A DNA stretch of 64,000 nt, from NCBI GenBank assembly GCA_037833965.1, contig AP031355.1:10007501-10071500 (forward strand). The letters are read 5' to 3'. How positions within the stretch are numbered: position 1 is the stretch's first letter; the number at the start of each line of letters is the position of its first letter. Below the pieces are notes generated by a model that ran no database searches, had not been told where the DNA came from, and was given only the letters and a program-made list of their open reading frames with translations. The DNA is from Marchantia polymorpha subsp. ruderalis. Its lineage: Eukaryota; Streptophyta; Marchantiopsida; Marchantiales; Marchantiaceae. Both the position numbers and the translations under genes were made by a program. Of the stretch, positions 43,301-53,307 are shown piece by piece.

Positions 43301-45744
43301 GGCGACGCACTTCCTATCTCCGTCGCAATTGTCGCCGTGTCCGCACTGTCGACTGGTAACACCAGTCGGCGTGCCTTCTGCTTCGGCCGGCTGTATGGCT
43401 CGCACAGCGGCCGCGGTCGAATGGGAGCAGAGGGTTCTTGATGCTGCTCCTCTTCAGACTCTTCCCTCCATCGCCGCTTCCGCGGCACTCGCGCTGCAGG
43501 GGTGTGTCTCCCTTCGTCCCTCCGTCTTGATGGGGTAGAAGTCGGTGACTCCTCTGCATCAGTATCGACCTCGTTCTCCCGCACATACTTTTCGGGATGG
43601 TCGATGGACAATGGCGGAAAATGTTCAAGCTCCGCCGCTGTCAAACAATTCCGCTGTCGATAAAAATTGATGAGGAAAGGAGAAAGATGGTTTAGAGTTC
43701 CCCCCTTCTCCTCAAACGCGTGCTGTCGCATCACCCTGTGCAGGATGCTCGCCCAGTGAATTGGAGTTCCCTCGATGACGCACTCCACAAAAGAGACCTG
43801 CCACAATGTGATGTAGCAGGCGCGGTGCGGCTGCAGTAATTGCATCAGCGCCGCGGACAAAGTCCGGCGAAATCGATCCTTGTAATCACGGGTCCTGTAC
43901 CCATTCTTGGTAGACCTCCCGGTCTTGAACAGCTCCACAAATTGCGCCTCTTCTTGCTTGGTCACCTTGATGCTCTCACTGTCGAAAAGGAGATGCCCTG
44001 GCATGCTAGCACATCTTCCCAACGCCTGCGCCCAATCTTGGACTGTCCACCGATCAACATGCGGACGCAATCCGCGCGAGGGTGGTCCCTGTGGCTCTAG
44101 CCACTCGCGCACCATATTCGCACAGATGTAATTCCATCCCCATAGCAAGAAATCGAGCTTTCTTGCTATTAAGCGTTCCTCAAAAGCGCGCAGCCCGTTC
44201 TGCGGTAGGCGAAGTGGCACCATCCGCAATCTGCTCGGTCTCGTCATTGCGTTCCTGGGGTTCGCTCGCCCGCTCATTCTACTTCCGCACTGCCCGCGCT
44301 TCTCTCTCTCTCGGCAAACTCTAATCGCCCTCAATTCCAAATCACGCGCACTCACTTCTCCCTCAATCAACAAGAAATCTCCTGTGCGACGACGTCGAGA
44401 ATGTTCCGCAGCCAACAGATGGATGCGCGCAGCGCGCCCAAGAGATTGGAATCGCGAATTCAAGAATGGGACGTTCTCCGCCGCCCGGTCGAAGGTCATG
44501 GTCGGCTCTTGGTCGTGAAGAACGTCTCACTTGATGGCCGCGCCGGCTGTACGCTGGAACGGTCTTCGCTCTCACGCGCGGCTTCACGCTCCGCCGTCGT
44601 CGATTAAACTCTCACGCTCGAATTGGCGGATTTGAACTCCGCGAGCGTGTCACCCTGCGGACATGGGGGCGTAGCGCCGAAGGCGAGTTTTCCGCCTTGC
44701 GCGGTACACTTGTTCGTACCGCCCCTCGGCCAATCCCCCGCTGCCTTGACGCGTGTGTCCGCATGTCGGACAAAAGTTCAACTCCTGCCTGTGCGCAGGC
44801 AGGAGCCTCGGCGGATTCTCCGCCGGTGCGGAACTTCATCCTCCTGTGCACAGGCGTTCGCCTGTGCGCAGGCGAATTCCGTCCGCGGCGCTGCGCTGGC
44901 GCGGAAGGCGTTGACCGTGGTCAGCCGTCTCCGTCCAGTCTGTCCGTCCCTTGTCTCTTCGTCGGCGCTTCCGCCGCCGCAACTCCGTCCGTCCAAGAGC
45001 GCATCCACCCTTCCCGTCCGCATGGTCCGTACCGATTGGATTACTTCGGCGGCTCTTCCGACGTACGCGGCGCCGCGCTGGCGCGGAAGGCGCCGTACAC
45101 TTTCTACCTCACAAGGCGCATTTCTAGGGCCCAAGGCGGATTTTCCGCCGACGCCGAAGCGCATGTGCACAGGCGAACGCCTGTGCGTAGGCGGACTTCG
45201 CGCCTTCCCTAACCCTACTTCGCCTGTGCACAGGCGAACGCCTTCGTCCGCGCATAGGACAAAACTTGATTCCCCCTTCCGCGTAGGCGGAATTCGCGCC
45301 GGTGGCGAACTCCTTCCGCCGTAGGCGACCGCCTCCGTTTCTTCCAGTAGCGATAACTCCCTAAGTCCTCATCCGTTCCAAGCGTTCTTGGGCTCGTTGA
45401 AATCAGTGCGTCGAGCTCTTTCCAACGGGATCCTAACTTGGCCAAGGCGCCCGAGGGTTGACCTAATTATGGAGGGTTTCCCTACAGCCGCGGACGCAAC
45501 CTCCGAAGGCGGGTTTTGCGCCTTGCGCCGTAGAGACCCTAACTGCCGAGCTCGCAGGGGGGGGTGGTGCCTGTCCTTACTGCGGCACCCCAAATCCCAG
45601 ATTCTACAAGATCCCTCGAGAATCCCCGCGATCTTCCGGATTCACTCTGTTTTGATGTACCGAAGGCTATTTACAATGCTGCCAGGGTACAGTTTTCCAA
45701 AAATGTTTTAATTTCCTCAAAATTGCCAAAAGTGGGGTACCACA
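40350..45744 (-). repeat. Family A LTR of the inverted element (5,395 bp)
   Basis: Complete LTR from TGTGGTACCCC (complement at 45734-45744) to GGGTTATTACA (complement at 40350). It holds an intact long reading frame, the TATA box at 41315-41322 and the CA/GT microsatellite near 40550-40567. Palindromes like those of LTR 1 lie at about 43000-43080 and 44780-45240. Confidence 0.9.
41359..44499 (-). CDS. Uncharacterised LTR-encoded protein, 1,046 aa (copy 3)
   Basis: An unbroken frame from ATG 44499 to the stop at 41359. It has the same architecture as the copy at 4083: basic N-terminus, conserved middle block, long Pro/Ala/Ser-rich linker with PVHR repeats, acidic run and coiled coil (ELVRQTRLLEQCQLARQADE), ending VAWFRAGV. 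Differences from copy 1 are scattered substitutions and small in-frame length changes in the linker. It lies in the 3' LTR of an element that still has a pol, so here it would be at the 3' end of a genomic transcript. The function is unknown. Confidence 0.75.
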   Translation of the reverse strand: MTFDRAAENVPFLNSRFQSLGRAARIHLLAAEHSRRRRTGDFLLIEGEVSARDLELRAIRVCREREKRGQCGSRMSGRANPRNAMTRPSRLRMVPLRLPQNGLRAFEERLIARKLDFLLWGWNYICANMVREWLEPQGPPSRGLRPHVDRWTVQDWAQALGRCASMPGHLLFDSESIKVTKQEEAQFVELFKTGRSTKNGYRTRDYKDRFRRTLSAALMQLLQPHRACYITLWQVSFVECVIEGTPIHWASILHRVMRQHAFEEKGGTLNHLSPFLINFYRQRNCLTAAELEHFPPLSIDHPEKYVRENEVDTDAEESPTSTPSRRRDEGRHTPAARVPRKRRWREESEEEQHQEPSAPIRPRPLCEPYSRPKQKARRLVLPVDSADTATIATEIGSASPEEHEEARTTAGATGHAATSTGERLPTSQGPPELPRAMRTEVPFAHRRASADGRASADRRTQVDVDLRLRVGRSSPPVHRRSPVHRSPVHRTPPHVPPVHRQESPPFQRRKGKEPAEEPPTRHRPSGPDPPAHHAPQFAPSAPGPSSRGDTSRERAEAAPSAGSPPIDAPSAVGPIGQGTSGVRPPAMSPSAIDVRGATPATDKAPANAPAHGPSTAPTDRSRELQQTEERSDCPRDEISMRDAQSNPAQPPSARPPSAADDGGREDAVGNQQASDGDAARVHSPSALDILATSSEAAAVPSQAAHVDDVQPHSGQSPTQSMATEILHSDDDDGGSTEEMSGAEDTEEEEEEIVGAPAAALSEQVIPLLRYLDRKVDKYADPLQPGSYIELVRRRTRTKVHTSKQLARVDQELRDLKEKHACLWGQYKLNQKFYKHTEKMKDEKLGELTKEQVKVKEALDSEQAQNRILSEELVRQTRLLEQCQLARQADEELIRRLQSECGELRAQRAEAESQLVIIEEDRRKEADRTKVETARRVAHCLKGYAHWEVKAQEKLTLREFELRAAGLLSGDSRSRRKVAKKLDAFLSKAQDTMSALEGEVSAALQRLGLRSRAEDWQGRELVRGSRPRRRRSTGSAECSVAWFRAGV

Positions 45745-45760
45745 TGCCCCCCTCCTCAAT
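45745..45760 (-). promoter_or_regulatory. Polypurine tract of the inverted element
   Basis: On the minus strand ATTGAGGAGGGGGGCA directly precedes TGTGGTACC, identical to the tract at 2821-2836. Confidence 0.85.
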
Positions 45761-45781
45761 TGTGAGCGCCCACGCGAACAC

Positions 45782-48621
45782 TCACATGTGGTATTTCTTC
45801 AACCGCCACCCGTTCACTCGGGTGCCTAACAAATCGCCGGCCAGGTCCGCAAGTTGGATGGATCCATTCGGGAAGACTTCGACAACCCTGTAAGGTCCCA
45901 TCCACCTTAGGTGCAGTTTGCCTGGGAATCTGGCATGCCTGCTGTCGTAGAGCAATGCCAAATCACCCGCCTGCAGGAGTACCGGTTTGATTTTTTTATC
46001 GTATCTCTCCTTTCGGCGGAGCTGGATTTTCCTAGTGCGATCTTCGGCGTCTCTTCTCCTCTCATCCAGCAGCGTGACCTCCTGTAACCTGTAGAGCTGA
46101 CTCTCCTCTGCGCCCATCCTCTGCAAATCCAACGTTCGTTGGGTGGGTACTTCAAATTCGATCGGGAGGATCGGGTGTTGCCCATACACCAGAAAGTATG
46201 GTGTCTGTTTGGTCGTAATCTTCTCAGCTGTGCGGTACGCCCATAGAGCGGCTGCTAGCTTCGTATCCCAGTCGTGAGCGTGATTCACCGTGACCTTGAG
46301 TAGTATTTTACACAGCAGACCATTGGACTTCTCCGTCAGTCCATTTGCCTTGGGATTGTATGGAGTAGTCTTCCGGTGCTTGATGTGGAAATACCGTGTC
46401 AGATCTTCGATGATCTGATTCAGAAAATGCGTGCCTCGGTCGCTGACTAGCTCTAAGGGACATCCGTAGCGTGTGATGATCGACTCAAACAAGAATGCTG
46501 CCACTGTGGCAGCATCATCCCTTCTGGTGGCTCTGGCCTCTACCATTTTGGTGGCATAGTCCGTTGCTACCAGAATGTAGCGCCTTCGTGTACTTCTAGT
46601 CACTGGTTGTATCGGCCCTACAAAGTCAATACCCCACTTTTCGAAAGGTGCTAGAGGCATGATGGGAGTCAGGGGCCAGCGTGTTGTAGGCGTCGGTCTC
46701 CCCGTCCTCTGGCAACTGTCGCACTTGCGGATGTAATCGAGAACATCCTTAAACATAGTCGGCCACCAATACCCCGCATTTAGGATCTTTGTGACCGTGT
46801 TCCTGGTGGCATAGTGTCCACCCGCCTCCTCTGTATGCATCGCACTCACTATTCTTGGTACCTCTGATTCCTCCAGGCATCTGCATAAGCGCTCATCTGC
46901 CATCTTCTTGAACAAAACCCCCTGCTGGAGTTGGTACGGGCCTGCCTTATGAATAAAGACAGTTCGCTGTTCCAAATCCATGCCTTCGGGACACTGGAGG
47001 GTTAGCAGATATCGATACAGGTCGGCATAACGGGACTCATGTCCTGCAGACAACTGAAATAACTCTTCATCTGGCAAATCGTCCACCAATTCCTCCTCTG
47101 TCGGCTGTGTCCATAAGCGGGACAAGTAATCCGCATTTTCGTGGTGCACCCCTTTCCTGGTCTGGACTGTGTAGGTGAACTCTTGTAGTAACAACACCCA
47201 CCTGGCGATCCGACCGGATAGGTCGGCTTTCTTGACTAGGTGTTGCAATGCGTAATGGTCCACATGGAACACAAACTCGTAGCAGATTAGGTAGTGACGG
47301 AACTTTTTACAGGAGTACACCATCCCCAACGCTTCTCTCTCCGTCGTGGTGTACTTCCGCTCTGCTAGAGACAGCTGTCGGCTCGCGAAGTAGATCGGGT
47401 AGTCTTTTTGTTGTCATCCTTTTGACTCAGTACTACACCGATGGCGAATGCCGAGGTGTCAACGTAAACATGGAATGGTCGATTCCAGTCTGGACTCCTT
47501 AGTACGGGAGCAGTCGTGAGTTTCGCTTTAAGAGCCTCAAATGCTGATTGCTGGTTCGCACCCCAAGCATAAGGCTCGTCCTTCTTCAACAACTTGGTCA
47601 GGTTCGCCGCCAGTATTGCATACAGGTGTATGAATCTTCGGTAGTAGCCCACATGACCCAGGAATGCTCGCAGCTCTCTTAGATTCGTGGGTGGCTCAAG
47701 CTCGAGTATAACCTTGACCTTCTCGATGTCCACCGCAATGCCGTCTGCCGAGACCCGATGACCCAACAAGATCCCACTAGTCATAAAGAAAAAGCACTTC
47801 TCGGGATGCAGTGATAAACTGCTCTCTCTACATTTATCGAAGGTCTGCTTCAAGTGACTTAGGTGTTCAGACCGCTTCCCAAAGACACAGAAGTCATCTA
47901 TGAATATTTCCAGGAACTTCCTCAGTTGTTCCTGAAAGATATTGGTCATCATCCGTTGAAAGGTGGCAGGCGCGTTGCACAGACCGAAGGGCATCTTGTG
48001 GTATGCGTAAGTTCCCCAGTCGGTTGTGAACGTAGTTTTATCCTTGTCCTGTTCACGGATAGACACCTGATTGTAACCTGAGAACCCATCCAGGAAGCTA
48101 TAACATTCATGTCCGGCAACATGGTCTAGAATGGCATCCGTGAATGGTAACGGGTGATGATCCTTGCGTGTTGCTGCATTCAACTTCCGGAAATCCTGAC
48201 ACACTCGTATCTTACCCGTCAACTTCTTGGGTACGATAACAATCGGCGACACCCACTCACTGCTGAGCACAGGGTAAATAATACCAGCGCTCAAGTACTT
48301 ATCTATCTCCTCTTTAACTAGCAAGGAGTATTTTGGGTTGAGGCGATACTGGCGCTGTCGTATGGGTATTGAGTCGTCCAGTAAATCGATACGGTGTTCC
48401 CCATACCGTGCAGGTATCCCCTTCATGTCTTCGATCTTCCAGGCGAAGACGTCAACATAATGGCTAAGGAATGCCTGTACTTTCCTTAGCTCGTCTCCTC
48501 TCACTGCGCTTGATACCTTCAAGCGCTTGCCGGGACTGAATTGTACTTCGTGACAGTCACTAGGGTCGACAATGCCCTCGGTGTGACTCGTCTCACTCCT
48601 TCCCAGTCCCACAGTTAATTG
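45782..48621 (-). pseudogene. pol: Family A pol of the inverted element, one frameshift
   Basis: It follows the UAG at 48622-48624 in the same frame. RT motifs (FGLCNAPATFQRMM, IDD in FIDDFCVFG), RNase H, integrase zinc region, DDE core and GPY module are all present, ending GWRLKKYHM at 45782. One base is missing in the AAAAAG run at about 47405 (early RNase H), so the frame is broken into 48621 to about 47365 and about 47400 to 45782. Otherwise it closely follows body 1. Confidence 0.88.
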
Positions 48622-48624
48622 CTA
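48616..48624 (-). promoter_or_regulatory. Probable readthrough site, second copy
   Basis: On the minus strand the context is GAA-UAG-CAA-UUA-AC, with gag-pro and pol in the same frame on either side. It is identical through the six bases after UAG to the site at 11025-11033, although the surrounding genes differ at many positions. Confidence 0.75.
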
Positions 48625-49676
48625 TTCGTCTTCCGGCTGAATAGCTTCCGGCTCTTCTTCTTCTCCCACCAAACAGCAGGCAACGAAGCCCACGAAGTAA
48701 TCGGATTCGGTACCACTGGAATCCGATCGCGCGGTCGACTCACTGTCCTCGCCCGATGTGTAACCTGCACTTGTCGATGGGGTCTCTCCTTCGTGTCTGA
48801 CCCTATTCCAAGGCACCGTAATGGTTTTGGTCGGTTCCGAAGGATGAGGAAACTTAAGGCGATGTCTTCGCCAATCACATCTGACTTGTGCACCATATAG
48901 CCATGGTCGCCCGAGCAGAACGTCATAGCCCTGCTTCATCATCGGTTGAAGGATGATATACGTCAACCGAAAGTCCGCACCCCCGATGATTGTCTTGACA
49001 TTGCGCAGCATACCTGCAGGCATTCTCCGCGTCTGATCCGCTAATCTCAACACACGCTTCGAGGGTTCGTATTGACTGAACCCCAAGGCTCTCGCTGTAT
49101 CCTCCGTCATTATGTTGACTCCTGATCCAGAGTCGATTGGCACCCTGCGTACACAACACCCTGCTATTTCCACATCGATCTCGGGTGGCACTTGGTCTTC
49201 GCTCTCCACTTGATATACTTGAGAGGATGTGGATGCGCGCGGCTTCCGCGGATGCCGTAGCGAAAGCATCAACATTCTCCGATACGTCTTATTGTCCTCC
49301 AAGAGCTGCTTGAACGTGATGTTCACTTTTCGACTCCCGAGATCTTCGACCAAGTCATAGTGGGCGCCTTGGGTCGCCGGGGTCGGCGACGCTCTGCGAG
49401 GTTCCACGGTGGCTGCCAACTTCGCCCCAAGGGAGGATGTCAAGTCTGGCCGCGGTGGGTCCTTTTGAGTGCGGATCGCTTCCTTCAACAGGTTGGTTAC
49501 CTCGTTGCGGATATCCGGAGCATAGTCCCGTTTCAGTAGGCACTGGCTCGTCCTCGACTGCTGTCAGGGGGCGCACTGCTGGTGCCTCTCGCGTAGCCGA
49601 AGACTTCCGAGCAGGTCGCAAGTCAGACTTGCTGGATGTCTTCTCCTTCCCTTTTCCCGTCCGGTCGTCGGTTCTC
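48622..49676 (-). pseudogene. gag-pro: Family A gag-protease, truncated, with a frameshift
   Basis: It holds the region after the zinc knuckles (DLRPARKSS) and the protease (VPIDSGSGVNIM, with the DSG catalytic triad, at about 49120). Two bases are missing near 49530 compared with 10085-10100, which breaks the frame. The gag capsid region and zinc knuckles are absent because the element ends at about 49676. A short in-frame deletion relative to body 2 removes part of the PAGMQALQVC region near 49008. Confidence 0.85.
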
Positions 49677-51106
49677 TAGTTAGAGGGGCCTTCGGCCTAA
49701 GGCGGCCTGCGAGTAGGTGGCCTGCGAGTAGGCGGCTTGCGTGTAGGACGCGTGGGACCCACAGTCCTCGGATTTTGGAGAAGGAATTTTGACCTAGGTT
49801 CAGAGATCTTGCGGGGCTCATATCTTTGCGATGGACGGTCGGATGAATCTGAAATTTTGTGGGGCCGTTGATCTTGGCCGGCCACGCCTGCCTGCAAATT
49901 TTCAGCCTCAGATCTTGGGTGGGAAGGCACTGGCGGCTCTGTACAGTAGGCTTAGGATTCAGATTTAGGGTTAGGGTTAGTTTTAGGTTGTAAGTTAGAG
50001 GGTAAGGCAGCCGCCGACTCCTCAGGTGTAGGATCTGTTGCGGCTCGCACCATGGCAGTGCAGTGTAGTGTAGCGTGGTTCCGTGCAGGCGTGTAGCGTA
50101 GTGCAGTGTAGTGCTAGTTAGGACTTAGAAGGTATAAAATAGTTCAAGGCGTTTTGCCTTGGGTTCTTTCCCATCAGAAGTGCAGATCAGGAACCCATTT
50201 CCTTTGCGTGTTTGTGTCCTTGAGTTCTGTCACCACGCACGAGGAGTTACAACTTAGCGTTCCGCATTTTGTAGCTGAAGGCCTTCGGCCGAATGTTCAG
50301 AGCTAGCACATTGGTTAGAGACTTGAGTAGTTCGGATCTGCACCTGCGGGTGACTGCCGATGCTCAGAGCCAGTGACTAGTTAGATACTTGAACAGTTTC
50401 GCCCCTACACCTTCGAGTGTTTCTTTCTGATTGTACTCCTTTGGGATTTTTCCCCTGAATGCCAAAGTGAAGTTTTGCTACTTCGTGTAAGCCTTGGTTG
50501 TAAATTCAGGTTACGTTGCAGCAGGTGCCTTCAGGGTAACCCCTGTAGTATTTCTGGGAATGACAAGTGCCTGAGAATTCAAACTCTTCAATAGACTGTT
50601 GTTGTGTTACTAGAATGTTTCTCCGTGAGTCCTTCAGTGCGGACCTGTGTTCTCTGCGCGTTTTGTGAGTTGAGAGTGTTGTTCACCGCGTCTGAGTGAC
50701 TTCGATCCGAAGTAGGCAGTCCAAACCGGGTTTCCTACACTAGCAGCAAGCTAGTGGAAGTGTTGTAAAAGCCGGAGTTGGAAGTCACTACATTTAGCTT
50801 CGCAGAGTGTGCTCTTGAGAGACTTTCCCCCTGAAATCTTGAAGTAGAGGTCCTAACGGATCTCTGGGTTGTGTTTCTATAGTTTTAGGTGTGTGTGTGT
50901 GTGTGTGTTACGCTGCACTGTGCGACCTCCGAGTGCGCTCTGAGTGGACACTTGCAGTATTTCTGGGAGTGACAGTTGCCTGAGAATTCAAACTCCTCAA
51001 TAGTCTGTTAAAACGTGACACTTTGTACCCTGTGTGTTCCTCTGTCCCTGTGGGTTCGACCTTTCTACCACTATATTGCAGTTTTAGCCTTTAGTGGGTT
51101 ATTACA
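49677..51106 (+). repeat. C-like LTR 3' part, fused to the inverted A element
   Basis: 49677-50055 matches the last part of family C U3 (58225-58590, with GTTAGAGGGGCC, the CCTCGGATTTTGG stretch and the TTTAGGGTTAGGG run). From about 50056 it carries the last codons of the family A LTR frame (CSVAWFRAGV) and then TATA (50133-50140), hairpin, R/U5 and GGGTTATTACA at 51106. The left part of the LTR is missing. The plus orientation is opposite to the adjoining A element, so the compound 40350-51106 arose from two insertions joined by a deletion. Confidence 0.8.
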
Positions 51107-53307
51107 TTGTCAATCTCCTCTTTTACCACCACAGCTGTAGGAGGATTGATTCGTCGTTGCTTCTGCCGAATAGGGTGAGCTTTCTCCTCCAACTCAATGT
51201 GATGAGTTTCAAGTGTCACGTGCTTCAAATCTTTGTAACTAAAGGCAAAGACATGGATATATTTGCGAAATATATCCAAAAATCTTGCCTTCTCCTCCAT
51301 GGTAATATTTGGACCAAACTTGAGGGTGGAAAGTCTTCGACACACCTCCTCCTCGGTCATCTCCACTTTGTCCGGATCTTTCTTCACCCCCGGTCTAGGA
51401 AGCAACTCCATGGCAGCAACCACTTGAACTTGAACATTTTCATCTGAAGAGTCATCTGACGATGTTTCTTGATCAGAAGTTGACATGTCGGTGTCAACTT
51501 CTGAAAAACTGCCACTCTCCTCACTCTCAGATTCCCAATATTCGTCGGTTGGTCTATCTGAGTCGGTAAGAGAACTTCCTCCTCTTGTCAAAGGAACCTT
51601 CACCCGATGGTTCTTTGGGCCTATCCTCAGATAGCCCTTGTGCCATCGATCAGTAGTTCTCACCGCCCTCAACCAAGGACGTCCCAATAGCAAATCATAA
51701 CTAGCTTCCTTGAGTACTTGGAAGGAAAGTAAGGTTTGCACACCTCTCACACTTACCACAACTTTGTCAACCACACCAAGTGGTTTTACCTTTTGTTTGT
51801 TGGCCATACCAACAATTATACTTGAAGGTCTGGAAAGTCGCATCCCCAACTTCATCAACAATCTTTCAGACATTGCATTTACAGCAGAACCACCATCTAC
51901 TAGCACGTCTGAAACATCATGCCCATCGATCCTCACTTCGATCTTTGAGGCATGTGTACATACCTCCGAGGCAGCAGCATCCATCACACCAACTCCCACA
52001 TTAGTCATGTGAGCCTTTCCTTTGGATCTTTGCTTCTTGATCCTTGTGGAGCTAAGGCCTCCTCTCAACTCCTTCCGTATGGCTGGATTTAAAGCAATGA
52101 GTTGGCCAACTGTGATATTGGCCTTCTGACTTCCTACATCTTCCACCACGTCATACTTAGCTTGAGAAGATGAAATGGAAAAGTCATTCATGCCCAACTT
52201 CTTTCTTGGTACTCTTGGTTGACTTACTCCACTTGATCGTGTACTCCGACTTGACATGTCCTCCATGGAAATTGACTCATCTGCAAATCGAGCACGTTTC
52301 TTCTCATGTGCAAGGATATCCACCTTCGACTTTGAGCTCTCTCCTTTCTCAAAGGTGCATTGATGAGGAAATACATCAATGGATGCTACTCCCTTATCCT
52401 TGGCTTGTTGTGTGGCCGGTGCATTGTTGTTGTGCCGAACTCCATCATGTTGTCGAGGGTTAGGACAATTTCGCTGAAAATGAGGACCGCCACAAGTAAA
52501 ACAAGAAACTGCAAAGTTTCCTGGAGGTGGATTTCCTCTTGGAGGATAATTTCCATACCCTCTAGAACTTCCTCCTACATTCTGATTCCTCTTCTCCCAC
52601 AACTGTACTACATTGATCTTGAGGTCTGCTAGAGTTTCCGTAATAGATTTCAATTCATTTTGCAAATCTACATTAGGATTCACCATTGTGGATGAACTAG
52701 CAAGATTTGAACCCATGGATCTTCCTACAATCGGTGGAGTTACTTCTCTAGCCACCAAGCTAGAATCATCATCTTCTAAGCTTTCCTCCATTCTAATAGC
52801 AATTCGAATGGCTTCAGCTTTAGAAAAAGGCTTCTCATATCTCACCTTACTTCGAATCTCGGGTCTCAAACCTCCGACGAAGTTCTTCATGAGCATTGCT
52901 CGTATCCCCACCATTGTAGCATCCACTTCGTCTCCACCCTTCCTCAACACCACGTGGAACCTCGACTCTAACTTCTCAGTTCTCTCCACATAGGTCCTCA
53001 CCTTCTCGTTCTCTCCTTGTTTCAAGAAGGTGACCTCACACATCAGCTTTTCATAACTTTCATTTGGAAGAAAGTTTTCGTTGAGGCTCTCCGTCAACGT
53101 CTTCCAAGTGTCCTCCTCCACATGTTCTCTCTTGTATTCTTGGTACCATTTGAGAGCAGAATCCTCCAAGAAATCCGGCAAAAGCATAGCCCACTCAACC
53201 TTCTTCCTTTCATTGTTTCCTATGCAAGCCCTCTTGAAGTCCCTAACAAAAGCTTCTACATCCTCATTTTCCCTCCCATAAAAAACCGGAAGCTTCCCCA
53301 TTTCCAA
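51107..53307 (-). pseudogene. gag-pol: Family B2 gag-protease-RT N-terminal part
   Basis: ATG at 53307 opens a gag domain (LPVFYGRENEDVEAFVRDF to about residue 200), followed by a single atypical zinc knuckle CFTCGGPHFQRNC (CX2CX3HX4C), an aspartic protease with VLVDGGSAVN (DGG rather than DSG/DTG, a variant seen in some plant Ty3/gypsy lineages) and the start of RT (NPPTAVVVKEEIDN). It is cut at 51107 by the compound insertion, and about 91 codons of RT are missing before the frame resumes at 40349. Gag and pol are in one frame without a stop, unlike family A. Confidence 0.9.

Larger units (their letters stand above)
40350..49676 (-). mobile_element. Family A element, inverted, truncated in gag
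   Basis: It comprises the 3' LTR (40350-45744), polypurine tract, pol, readthrough site and the protease-proximal part of gag. It breaks off at about 49676, where plus-strand C-like LTR sequence begins. The 5' LTR, leader and gag N-terminus are gone. The left flank GTGGT has no matching duplication on the right (TTGTC at 51107), so this is not a simple insertion. Sequence details (GKRLKVSSAVRGDELRK, LTR protein start MTFDRAAENV) place it with body 1 and LTR 1. Confidence 0.88.

Noticed and set aside
49967..49990. TTTAGGGTTAGGG-like run (also near 58500) as an interstitial telomere
   Set aside because: Only two to three units are present, and both copies are at the same place in C-type U3, so it is part of that LTR.
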